Assembly (NCBI RefSeq): GCF_009876115.1
Contig: NZ_WWSY01000012.1
Location: 1 to 64,000, forward strand
DNA length: 64,000 nucleotides
From: Collinsella aerofaciens
GTDB lineage: Bacteria > Actinomycetota > Coriobacteriia > Coriobacteriales > Coriobacteriaceae
Reading direction: 5' to 3'
Positions within the stretch are counted from its first letter, which is position 1. Every line of letters starts with the position of its first letter. Made by a program: the position numbers and the translations under genes. Below are positions 20,688 through 29,100 of this stretch, in pieces. The notes beneath the pieces are model-generated. The model had not been told where the DNA came from. It saw nothing but the letters and a program-made list of their open reading frames with translations, and did no database searches.

Positions 20688-20715
20688 CCCGGGCCTCGTA
20701 AGAGACCCGGGTTTT
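20688..20715 (+). terminator. Terminator of the tRNA transcript
   Basis: CCCGGGcCTC (20688-20697) pairs with GAGaCCCGGG (20702-20711) and is followed by TTTTG. Confidence 0.8.
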
Positions 20716-20771
20716 GTGTATTAACCGTATATACGGCGCCTGCCGTGTTTCGCTCAGATCGAGGAGTAGCC

Positions 20772-21689
20772 ATGGATCTGCCCATCAGCTTGCAAGACAT
20801 CACGTATGCCGAGAACTATCTGGCGCAGGGCGACCTGGCTACGGCGACGCCGCTGCTGGAGCGTCTGGTGGAGCTCGCCGAGGAGTATATCGACGCTGAG
20901 TGCAAGACGGAGGAGAAGCGTCAATACTTTAGCTTCGATAGCAAGTTTGAGCGCTTGGCCTATCGCCGCGTGGAGAAGGATCCGCGCGAGCTCGTGCAGG
21001 TCGAGGTGCCGTTTGACCGCCTGTACTCTGACATGGCGTTTGCCTACATTCGCCAGCAGGATTATGTGAGTGCTCGCAACGCCTTGATGCAGGCCGTGCG
21101 CTGGGACCCCATGAACTGCAACTACCGCCTGGATCTGGCCGAGCTGTTCCGCGCTCTCGAGGACAAGCAGGAATGGGCATCGCTCTCGTTCTCGGTGCTG
21201 GAGCGTGCAAGCGATGGCAAGTGCGCCGCCCGCGCTTACGCCAATCTAGGTCAGTACTTCTTGGAGCCCGAGACCGAGAACGTTTCGGCTGCCGTGGGCT
21301 GCGCGCGTCTGGCGCTGCGCCTGGCGCCCAACGATGCGCATACGACGCGCCTGCTCAACAAGATCCATACCACCTATCCGGATGCCGCCGATGAGAGCGA
21401 CGACCACGTGATGGGTGAACTGGCCCTGCAAGGCGTGCCGACCTCGCCTTCGGCCGAGATTGCCATCTGCCTGATTATGTGCGCGACCGATGCTGCAAGC
21501 GACGGCGACAAGCAGGAGGCGACGCGCCTGACGGTACGTGCTCGCGACTTGGTGGGCGAGGAGGCCTGCGCGGCGATTATCAAACTGGTGCGCGAGAGCG
21601 ATGCCGAGCTCAATGCCGAGCGCAAGGCAAAGCGCGAGGCTGCGGGCTCAAACGCCGATGGCGCCAAGGAGGCCGGCGATGCCCAGTAA
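20772..21689 (+). CDS. TPR-like helical repeat protein, function unknown
   Basis: Predicted cytoplasmic protein of 305 residues, almost all helix. Pairs of helices such as ENYLAQGDLATATPLLERLVEL, MAFAYIRQQDYVSARNALMQAV and WDPMNCNYRLDLAELFRALED follow the tetratricopeptide spacing. A charged, Ala-rich tail (AERKAKREAAGSNADG) ends the protein. The role is unknown; TPR folds usually mediate protein-protein contacts. GAGGAG lies five bases before ATG 20772. The stop overlaps the start of smpB by 11 bases, so the two are translationally coupled, which hints at a link to ribosome rescue. Confidence 0.75.
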   Translation: MDLPISLQDITYAENYLAQGDLATATPLLERLVELAEEYIDAECKTEEKRQYFSFDSKFERLAYRRVEKDPRELVQVEVPFDRLYSDMAFAYIRQQDYVSARNALMQAVRWDPMNCNYRLDLAELFRALEDKQEWASLSFSVLERASDGKCAARAYANLGQYFLEPETENVSAAVGCARLALRLAPNDAHTTRLLNKIHTTYPDAADESDDHVMGELALQGVPTSPSAEIAICLIMCATDAASDGDKQEATRLTVRARDLVGEEACAAIIKLVRESDAELNAERKAKREAAGSNADGAKEAGDAQ

Positions 21690-22149
21690 GCGCGAGCGCA
21701 AACTCATTTCCAAGAATCGCTCGGCACATCACGAGTACTTTATCGATGAGACGTTTGAGTGCGGTATTGAGCTGAGCGGTACCGAGGTCAAGTCGATTCG
21801 CGAGCGCGCGTGCCAGATTACCGATACCTTCGCACTGATTCGTGGTGGGGAGTGCTGGCTCGTCGGCCTGCATATCCACCCTTATAGTCATGGTGGCGTG
21901 TGGAATCGCGATCCCGACCGTCGGCGCCGTCTGCTGCTGCACCGCAAGGAGATCGACTTTCTTGACGGCAAACTTCGCAACCGCGGCTATGCGCTGGTGC
22001 CGCTGGAGCTCTACTTTAATACCGACGGCCGCGTAAAGCTGCTGCTGGGCCTAGGCCGCGGCAAGAAGCTCTACGACAAGCGCGAGGATATGGCCAAGCG
22101 CGATGTCCAGCGCGAGATCGACCGCGCCCTCAAGGAGCGCAATCGCTAG
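21679..22149 (+). CDS. smpB: tmRNA-binding protein SmpB
   Basis: Partner of tmRNA in trans-translation, 156 residues. Canonical blocks are present: KLISKNRSAHHEYFIDETFECGIEL, GTEVKSIRERACQITDTFALI, LHIHPYSHGGVWN, RRRLLLHRKEID and the basic C-terminal tail LGRGKKLYDKREDMAKRDVQRE that reaches the decoding centre. AAGGAGG stands five to twelve bases before ATG 21679, inside the end of the preceding gene. I see no tmRNA gene in the window. Confidence 0.97.
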   Translation: MPSKRERKLISKNRSAHHEYFIDETFECGIELSGTEVKSIRERACQITDTFALIRGGECWLVGLHIHPYSHGGVWNRDPDRRRRLLLHRKEIDFLDGKLRNRGYALVPLELYFNTDGRVKLLLGLGRGKKLYDKREDMAKRDVQREIDRALKERNR

Positions 22150-22161
22150 GCGTTCTGTATA

Positions 22162-22228
22162 AGTTGCGGTGGAATACGGACTGTTTTGCCTGTTTGAGGG
22201 GCTATTCAGTCCTTATTTCACCGCAACT
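22162..22228. repeat. 67-bp hairpin repeat, copy 1 (GTTGCGGTG family)
   Basis: Arms AGTTGCGGTGGAATACGGAC and its near-complement (CAGTCC-TTATTTCACCGCAACT) enclose an unrelated loop of about 23 bases. A second element of exactly the same length and with nearly the same arms lies at 37390-37456. Confidence 0.85.
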
Positions 22229-22357
22229 GCGGGCGTCTCATCTTGCTTATACTGTTTTGACACATATGTCTCAAAGGTGGTGTCCGTTGTGGGCGCCGCC
22301 TTTTTTGTGGGTACATACATCCATGAGGTTCCAACCCGCGTTAGGGGAGTGATTGTT

Positions 22358-22861
22358 ATGGACAAAACTGCGTTCTTTACCATGCCGAGCGGTCTGTACG
22401 TGGTGAGCGCCGCGGCAGACGGGCTGCGCGCCGGCTGCGTCATCAACACTGCGGTGCAGGTGACGTCCATGCCGCCGCGCATTTCGGTTGCCGTGAACAA
22501 GGACAACGTCACCTCGGGCGTCATCGCTTCGGCCAAAGCGTTCGCGCTGACCGTGATCGATCAGACCGCCGACATGCTCTACATCGGTAACTTTGGGTTC
22601 CGCACCAGCAGCGATTATGACAAGTTTGCTAAATACGAGACCCGCGAGACGGCTCTGGGCATGCCCTATGTGCCCGAGCACGCGGCGGCCCTGTTTAGCT
22701 GCCATTTGATCGACACTGTGGATGTTGGCACGCATCTACTGTTTATCGGCGAGGTCGAGGATGCCGAGCGCTTGAGTGACGAGACGCCGCTCACCTACGA
22801 TTACTACCATAAGGTCCTGAAGGGCAAGACGCCTCCGAAGGCGTCCTCGTATCAAGGTTAG
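22358..22861 (+). CDS. Flavin reductase-like FMN-binding protein
   Basis: Protein of 167 residues with the split-barrel FMN-binding fold of the flavin reductase group: FFTMPSGLYVVSAAADGLRAGCVINTAVQVTSMPPRISVAVNK at the N-terminus, and LTYDYYHKVLKGKTPPKA at the C-terminus, a pattern shared with the flavin-reductase domain of high-molecular-weight rubredoxins. TAGGGGAG precedes ATG 22358. A rubredoxin gene begins 90 bases after the stop, so the two proteins probably act as electron carrier and reductase in oxygen or peroxide detoxification, which is usual in anaerobes; the specific reaction is inferred. Confidence 0.85.
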   Translation: MDKTAFFTMPSGLYVVSAAADGLRAGCVINTAVQVTSMPPRISVAVNKDNVTSGVIASAKAFALTVIDQTADMLYIGNFGFRTSSDYDKFAKYETRETALGMPYVPEHAAALFSCHLIDTVDVGTHLLFIGEVEDAERLSDETPLTYDYYHKVLKGKTPPKASSYQG

Positions 22862-22878
22862 AAATGTTTTAAAAATAC

Positions 22879-22906
22879 TTGCATTATATTATTAAGAATC
22901 TATACT
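22879..22906 (+). promoter_or_regulatory. Rubredoxin promoter
   Basis: TTGCAT (22879-22884), a 16-base AT-rich spacer and TATACT (22901-22906). Rubredoxin can therefore be made apart from the reductase gene. Confidence 0.65.
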
Positions 22907-22950
22907 GATAAATGAAGTACATCACCAGTTGCGTTTGAGAGGAGAACATC

Positions 22951-23094
22951 ATGGCTGAGGAGAAGAAGACGTATAAGTTCGTGTGCGTCGTTTGCGGTTA
23001 CGAGGTTGAGGTCGATACGCCCGAGCTGCCCGAGGATTATGTGTGCCCGGTGTGTGGCGTCGGTCCCGATCAGTTTGAGCTCGTCGAGGAGTAG
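22951..23094 (+). CDS. Rubredoxin
   Basis: A 47-residue iron protein: [14 protein letters not shown] and [16 protein letters not shown] give the four Cys ligands (12, 15, 32, 35) for a single Fe(SCys)4 centre. Rubredoxins carry single electrons between flavoproteins. AGAGGAG precedes ATG 22951. Slightly shorter than the classic 52-54 residues: the loop between the two CxxC pairs is reduced, and the second usual Trp is absent. It pairs with the flavin reductase gene just upstream and ends at a terminator. Confidence 0.93.
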   Translation: MAEEKKTYKFVCVVCGYEVEVDTPELPEDYVCPVCGVGPDQFELVEE

Positions 23095-23132
23095 CTCGCA
23101 GACACACGGCGAAAGCCGAACATAGCTCTGTC

Positions 23133-23169
23133 CAAGGGCCTCGGTCGAATTCTCGGCCGGGGCCCTTTT
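23133..23169 (+). terminator. Terminator after rubredoxin
   Basis: AAGGGCCTCGG pairs with CGGCCGGGGCCCTT (partly bulged), followed by TTTTCC. Confidence 0.65.
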
Positions 23170-23237
23170 CCTCCGCCCCCAAGGGATCACGGTTGCTGTT
23201 GGCCGATCCTGTCTGTTGTGAGTCCGGCCGACCTTTT

Positions 23238-23374
23238 GTCTTAATCTGTAACGTCTAACGGCTCAAAACGGGTCTTCCTGTTACAGATCGAGACAAACGG
23301 AGCTGTCCCTCGGAATGATCTCGATCTGTAACATCTAGACATCAAAAGCGGGTCTAGATGTTACAGATCGAGAC
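23238..23374. repeat. Tandem hairpin array A (2 units, GTCTCGATCTGTAACA family)
   Basis: Unit A1 at 23238-23294 and unit A2 at 23318-23374, both 57 bp and starting 80 bp apart. A2 is the best palindrome of the whole family: TCTCGATCTGTAACATCTAG and its complement pair for more than 20 bp around a 13-base loop. Confidence 0.95.
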
Positions 23375-23401
23375 GTTTGCCTGGGTAGGTGCCCCGTCCC
23401 A

Positions 23402-24658
23402 TTACATCCCTGTCAACAACACGACATCGAGAATCGTCACGATGGCACCAATCCCTACAAGCAGCGCGTTGAGCGGGCGCGAATTGGCGTATTTGCCCAT
23501 GACGCGGCGTGAACTGGTGAGTCGTATGAGCACAAAGACCGTAATCGGCAGCTGAAGCGACAGCAGTGCCTGACTCCAGATGAGACCTTCAAAAGGATTT
23601 GGAACGACCAGGCACGCCGCCACTGCTCCGGCGAAACAGGCCGCCACCCCGACCGAGGAATGTCGGTCGTGGATGTCGTATTCCTCGTCGAACATGCCCG
23701 CGGTGATGGTTCCCGCCGCCATGCCCGCTGTCACGCTGCTCGATAGTCCCGCGAACAGCAGCGCTACCGCAAAGATGGTCGAGCTCGCCGGGCCCAAGAT
23801 GGGGGAGAGCGTGGCCGCTGCGACGGCGAGGTCGTCTACGACAATGCCGTGCGCAAAGAAGGTCGTTGCGGCCAGGATGACCATGGCCGAGTTGATCGCC
23901 CAGCCCACGCCCATCGAAAAGAGCGTGTCGAAGAGCTCATAGCGCAGACGCTCTTCGATAACCTGCTCGCCTTGGCCTTCGAAGTGCATGGATTGGATGA
24001 CCTCGGAGTGCAGGAAGAGGTTGTGGGGCATAACGACCGCGCCTAGGACACTTACGATAATCGCGGCCGAGCCGGTGGGCATACGGGGTGTGATCCAGCT
24101 TGTGGCGGCTTGCGGCCAGTCGACGTTGACTAGTGCAAGCTCGGCCAAAAACGAAAGTCCTACCACGCCCACGAAGGCGATGATCCATCGCTCGGCGCGT
24201 TTGTAGGAGCTTGTCATGAGCATGGCAATCGATGCCGCCGCGACGATGACGCAGCCGGCGCGTACGGGCAGGCCAAAGAGCATTTGAAGCGCGATCGCAC
24301 CGCCCAGGACTTCGGCCATGGCGGTGGCGATGGTCGCGAGGTAGGCGCTGGCGAGCACCGTGCGCCCAACGAAGCGGGGGAGAAAGCGGGTCGTGGCCTC
24401 GGCAAGGCAGGCGCCCGTGGCGATGCCCAGGTGCGCCGCGTTGTGCTGCAAGACGATCAGCATAATCGTGGACAGCGTGACGATCCACAGCAGCGCGTAG
24501 CCAAACTGCGAGCCCGCGGCCATATTGGAGGCCCAGTTGCCCGGGTCGATAAAGCCGACGGTCACGAGCAATCCGGGGCCGATATGCCGTGCGATGTCGA
24601 GTCCTCCGTGACCGCCGGTGCGTCGGGAGCCAAAGTGTTGTTTGAGATGGTTGAGCAT
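23402..24658 (-). CDS. NRAMP-family divalent metal transporter
   Basis: Importer for Mn2+ or Fe2+ driven by protons, 418 residues and about eleven transmembrane helices. The two metal-binding motifs are intact: DPGN in helix 1 (residues 38-41, VGFIDPGNWASN) and MPH in helix 6 (GAVVMPHNLFLHSEVI). The start is ATG 24658, preceded on its strand by AGGAG; an earlier in-frame codon lacks a ribosome site. It lies 75 bases downstream of gpmA on the same strand and could be co-transcribed with it. No MntR/Fur-type operator was recognised. Confidence 0.92.
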   Translation of the reverse strand: MLNHLKQHFGSRRTGGHGGLDIARHIGPGLLVTVGFIDPGNWASNMAAGSQFGYALLWIVTLSTIMLIVLQHNAAHLGIATGACLAEATTRFLPRFVGRTVLASAYLATIATAMAEVLGGAIALQMLFGLPVRAGCVIVAAASIAMLMTSSYKRAERWIIAFVGVVGLSFLAELALVNVDWPQAATSWITPRMPTGSAAIIVSVLGAVVMPHNLFLHSEVIQSMHFEGQGEQVIEERLRYELFDTLFSMGVGWAINSAMVILAATTFFAHGIVVDDLAVAAATLSPILGPASSTIFAVALLFAGLSSSVTAGMAAGTITAGMFDEEYDIHDRHSSVGVAACFAGAVAACLVVPNPFEGLIWSQALLSLQLPITVFVLIRLTSSRRVMGKYANSRPLNALLVGIGAIVTILDVVLLTGM

Positions 24659-24733
24659 GGTGCGCTCCTGTGTATGGGCGGCGTGACGTCGCATCTGGGC
24701 CGTGCGGCGCCACGCGTCGGTTTTGGGTTGGGG

Positions 24734-25507
24734 CTACTTGTGCGCTTTGCCCTGATTGGCCACGGCGTCGATCTTGGCGGCGATGGTCGCCGGGTCGCCG
24801 ATGTAGCGCTTGTCGAGGACGTTGAAATCGGTGTCGAAGGTGTAGACGAGCGGCACGCCGGTGGGGATGTTGACCTTGAGGATCTCCTCGGGCGTGAGGT
24901 GCTCGAGCTTCATGACGAGTGAGCGCAGGGAGTTGCCGTGTGCGGCGATGAGTACGCGCTTGCCGGCGAGCATCTGGGGGCGAATCTCGTCTTCGAAATA
25001 AGGCCAGGCGCGGGCGATCGTGTCCTTGAGGCACTCGGTATAGGGCAGCTGATCGGGCGCGACATCACGGTATTGCTCCTGGGTGTGGGGATCGCGCGCG
25101 TCGTCCGGCTCGAGTGCCGGCGGGCAGACATCGAAGGAGCGGCGCCAGATGAGCACCTGCTCGTCGCCGTGCTCCGCTGCGGCATCGGCCTTGTTGAGAC
25201 CCTGCAACGCTCCGTAGTGGCGCTCGTTGAGCTTCCAGGATTTGATGACGGGCAACCACTCGCGATCCATTTGGCCGAGCACGATGTCGAGGGTGTGAAT
25301 TGCGCGCTTGAGACGCGAGGTGTAGCAGACGTCGAAGTCGAAGCCCGCTTCTTTGAGGGCTCGACCGCCTGCTGCGGCTTCTTCGCGGCCCGTGTCGGTG
25401 AGTTCTACGTCGGTCCAGCCGGTGAACAGGTTGAGTTTGTTCCACTCGGATTCTCCGTGACGGATAAGGACAAGTTGCATTGTCTGTCGGTCTGCTCGGT
25501 GCGCCAT
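24734..25507 (-). CDS. gpmA: 2,3-bisphosphoglycerate-dependent phosphoglycerate mutase
   Basis: Glycolytic enzyme that interconverts 3- and 2-phosphoglycerate, 257 residues. The catalytic RHGE is at 16-19 (LVLIRHGESEWNKLNLFTGW), followed by SRLKRAIHT, LNERHYGALQGLNKA and the second catalytic His in IAAHGNSLRSLVM. The N-terminus is about nine residues longer than typical GpmA, but AAGGAGG stands seven bases before ATG 25507, and the internal ATG at 25480 has none. NRAMP follows on the same strand. Confidence 0.95.
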   Translation of the reverse strand: MAHRADRQTMQLVLIRHGESEWNKLNLFTGWTDVELTDTGREEAAAGGRALKEAGFDFDVCYTSRLKRAIHTLDIVLGQMDREWLPVIKSWKLNERHYGALQGLNKADAAAEHGDEQVLIWRRSFDVCPPALEPDDARDPHTQEQYRDVAPDQLPYTECLKDTIARAWPYFEDEIRPQMLAGKRVLIAAHGNSLRSLVMKLEHLTPEEILKVNIPTGVPLVYTFDTDFNVLDKRYIGDPATIAAKIDAVANQGKAHK

Positions 25508-25644
25508 AGGGGCCTCCTTGATCTGGCACGGTGTGCGTGCCGTTTGCTTGACGCCGCAAAGGATACCCGTTTTAAGCTTAAAAGTTAACCAAGACTAACA
25601 AAATTGTTGTATTTGAATAGGATGATGAAGGGGGGCTGCGAACT

Positions 25645-25781
25645 GTCTTGATCTGTAACAACTAGGGATGGAAATTGGGCCTAGGTGTTACGGATCGAGA
25701 CAAACTAAAACCGTCCCGCAGAAAATCTCAATCTGTAACATCTAGGCGCCAAAATTGGGTCTTCCTGTTACAGATTGAGAT
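25645..25781. repeat. Tandem hairpin array B (2 units)
   Basis: Unit B1 at 25645-25701 and B2 at 25725-25781, each 57 bp, 80 bp apart. In B2 both arms changed together: left ATCTCAATC, right GATTGAGAT. Confidence 0.95.
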
Positions 25782-25937
25782 GTTTGAAGCGGTGAGCTTA
25801 CAGGCCGAACTTGGGCGTCTTGTTGCCGCCCTTGAGGCCTGCTGTGTCGAGCCCCATCATGCAAAAGTCCGCATGGCCCTTGTTTCCAGAATGATTCAAA
25901 GGGGCCAGATGCATATGTGCCGGCTGTCCCTGCACTA

Positions 25938-26002
25938 AAACGTGTACGTCAGCCTCCAAAGATGTCAAATTTCGACATGTTTGGGGGCTGACGTACATGT
26001 TT
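25938..26002. repeat. 65-bp hairpin upstream of gltB
   Basis: A 23-bp stem (left arm includes TACGTCAGCCTCCAAA at 25945-25960, right arm TTTGGGGGCTGACGTA at 25980-25995) with two wobble pairs. An inner ATGTC/GACAT stem continues it, leaving a 7-base loop. No T-tract. Not related to the array family by arm sequence. Confidence 0.8.
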
Positions 26003-26131
26003 GATAGCAAGACGTTGATGGTCGGTGTGCGTTACGCGATTGTTTCGAAACGGGCGGGAAACACAACGACGCCCCGATGCCCCTACTATGCCTATTCAAC
26101 TGACTGTCTAAATATCTAGGGGAGGATCGCG

Positions 26132-29100
26132 ATGCAGGCAGATTCCGCTCAGCAGCAGGGCCTTTATCGCCCAGAATTCGACCACGATGCATGTGGCATC
26201 GGCGCGCTTGCCGATATCAACGGTGAGCGCCATCACCAGATTCTGGACGATGCACTGTCCATTCTGGTCAACTTGGAGCACCGCGGCGGTACGGGACTCG
26301 AGAAGAACACCGGCGACGGTGCCGGTATCCTGTTCCAGGTTCCGCATCACTTTTTCCGCAAAGAGGCTCAAAAGTGCGGCCAGATTCTGCCGGCAGAGGG
26401 CGACTATGGCGTGGCCATGCTGTTCTTCCCGCAGGACGACAAGGGCGTAGAGGATGCCCGTCGCGTGTTTGAGGAGGGCTGCGCCGAGGCCGGCGTGCCG
26501 CTGCTCTTTTGGCGCGAGGTGCCCGTCGACCCGCACGACTTGGGCGAGACGGCACGCGCCTGCATGCCCACCATTCTGCAAGCCTTTCTGGGCCGCCCCG
26601 ACGACACGCCCGCCGGCGATGCCTTCGAGCGTCGCCTGTACGTGTGCCGTCGCACTATCGAGAAGAAGGCCGATGCCGAGTTTGCCCTGCGCGACAAGAT
26701 CTTCTACGTCTGCTCCATGAGCTCGCGCACTATCGTGTACAAGGGCATGCTCGTCGCCACGCAGATGCGCCGCTTCTTCATCGACCTCAACGACGCCGCC
26801 GTCAAGACGGCCGTGGCGCTCGTCCACTCGCGCTACTCCACCAACACCACGCCCAGCTGGGAGCGCGCGCACCCCAACCGCTTTATCATCCATAACGGCG
26901 AGATCAACACCCTCAAGGGCAACGTCAACTGGATTCGCGCCCGCGAGCCCAACCTGTACAGCCCCGTGCTGCAGCACGATCTTGAGCGCGTGATGCCTAT
27001 CATCAACCGCGAGGGATCCGATTCCGCGATTCTGGACAACGTGCTCGAGTTCCTGGTCATGAACGGTCGCCCGCTCACGCGTGCCGCGTCCATGTTGCTG
27101 CCCGAGCCGTGGGACCACAACGACAGCCTGAGTGAGGAGCGCCGCGCCTACGACGCCTACCAGTCCATGCTCATGGAGCCGTGGGACGGCCCGGCGGCCA
27201 TCGCCTTTACCGACGGCCGTACCCTGGGCGCCGCCCTCGATCGCAACGGCCTGCGCCCCGCTCGTTACTACGTGACGCGCGACGGTCGCTTTATGCTGGC
27301 AAGCGAGGTGGGCACCATCGAGGTGAGCCCCGAGAACATCGTGACGAGCGGCTGTCTGGGGCCGGGCCAGATGCTCGAGGTCGACTTTGCCCGCGGGCGC
27401 GTCATCTACAATGACGAGCTGCGCGCCCGTTACGCCAAGGAAAAGCCCTACCGTGATTGGATTGCCGAGGAGACGCTGACCGTCGACGCGCTCGATGAGC
27501 CCGCCGCGCCCGCGTCCGCCGAGGACGCCGAGGTGCCCGCCGCCGTGCGTATGGCCAAGCTCGGCTACCACTGGGATGACGTCGACGAGGTCGTGCGTCC
27601 CATGGCCCAGCAGGGCAAGGCCCCGCTCGCCTCGATGGGCATCGATGCACCGCTGGCCTGCCTGTCCAAGAAGACGCGTTCGTTCTTTGACTACTTCTAT
27701 CAGCTGTTCGCTCAGGTCACGAATCCTCCGATCGATGCCTTGCGCGAGCACATGGTGACTTCGACCACGCTCTACCTGGGCAACCACGGCAACCTGCTCG
27801 AGGATTCCCGCACGGCCTGTCAGCTGGTGCGCTTGGAGCGCCCATTGCTCAACGATGAAGAGTTCGAGCATATCTGTGCCATCGACCGTGTTGGCTTTAA
27901 GACCCGTCGCTTCCGTGCCGTCTACCGCCGCGATGCCGGCGAGGGCGCGCTGCAGGCTGCGCTCAAACAGCTTGCAGAGGACGTTGAGGCTGCGGTCCGC
28001 GATGGCGTGAACATCGTGGTGTTGAGCGATCGTGCCGCTGCGGGCGAGGTGCCCGTGCCGTCGCTGCTCGCTGTGGGCTGCGTGCATAACCACCTGATCC
28101 GCGCCGGCGTGCGTACCTTTGCCGACATCGTGGTGGAGAGCGGCGACGCCGTGTCTCCGCACGACTTTGCGGCACTGGTGGGCTACTCCGCGAGCGGCAT
28201 CTATCCGTACAACGCACATGCGTGCATCCGCGATCTGGCGGCACACGGCGACCTGGACGTGACGGCCGAGCAGGGCATCGCCAACTACAACAAGGCTGCG
28301 ACTGCCGGCATCGTCTCCATCATGTCCAAGATGGGCATCTCCACGGTGCAGAGCTACCATTCGGCGCAGATCTTCGAGGCCGTGGGCTTTACGCCGGAGT
28401 TCGTCAACGCGTACTTCGCCGGCACGGTGAGCCGTGTGGGCGGTATGGGCGTCGAGGACGTTGAGCGCGAGCAAAACGAGCGCTACGACGCCGCGCTCGC
28501 TATCCTTAAGAGCCCGGCTCCCGATCAGCTGCCCACGCTGGGTCTGACCAAGTGGCGCCCGCTCGGCGGCGAGGAACACCTCATCGACCCCCAGGCCGTC
28601 TACCTGCTGCAGACCGCCTGCCGTGAGGACAGCTACGACACCTTTAAGGAGTACAGCGCCCGCCTGCACCGCACCGGCCGTGCCGTGCGTCTGCGCGACT
28701 TGCTCGACTTTGATGCCAGCGGCCGCACGCCGGTTTCGCTCGACGAGGTCGAGCCCGCGCTCAACATCGTCCGCCGCTTTAACACCGGCGCCATGTCGTA
28801 CGGCTCCATCAGCAAAGAGGCACACGAGTGCATGGCCATCGCCATGAACCGCCTGCACGGCCGTTCCAACTCCGGCGAGGGCGGCGAGGATCCGCGTCGC
28901 GAGACCCCGCTGGCTAACGGCGACTCCAAGAACTCCGCCATCAAGCAGGTGGCAAGCGCGCGCTTTGGCGTGACGAGCCGCTACCTGTGCAGCGCCTTCG
29001 AGATTCAGATCAAGATGGCCCAGGGCGCCAAGCCCGGCGAGGGCGGCCACCTGCCCGGCAAGAAGGTCTACCCCTGGATTGCCGAGGTCCGTCAGTCCAC

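Larger units (their letters stand above)
23095..23401. other. Convergent intergenic region with hairpin array A
   Basis: 307 bases between rubredoxin (+) and the NRAMP gene (-). It contains the rubredoxin terminator (23133-23169) and tandem hairpin array A (23238-23374). Nothing else recognised. Confidence 0.7.
25508..26131. other. 624-base divergent intergenic region, gpmA to gltB
   Basis: No convincing gene. It contains tandem hairpin array B (25645-25781) and a 65-bp hairpin (25938-26002). The stretch between them (about 25800-25935) is free of repeats; a 70-residue minus-strand frame crosses it but has no ribosome site or recognisable similarity and may be decayed DNA. AGGGGAGG before gltB lies at 26118. 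Confidence 0.55.

Noticed and set aside
25798..26010. A 70-residue minus-strand gene between array B and gltB
   Set aside because: It starts inside the 65-bp hairpin, has no ribosome site and no recognisable similarity. A decayed gene remnant cannot be excluded.
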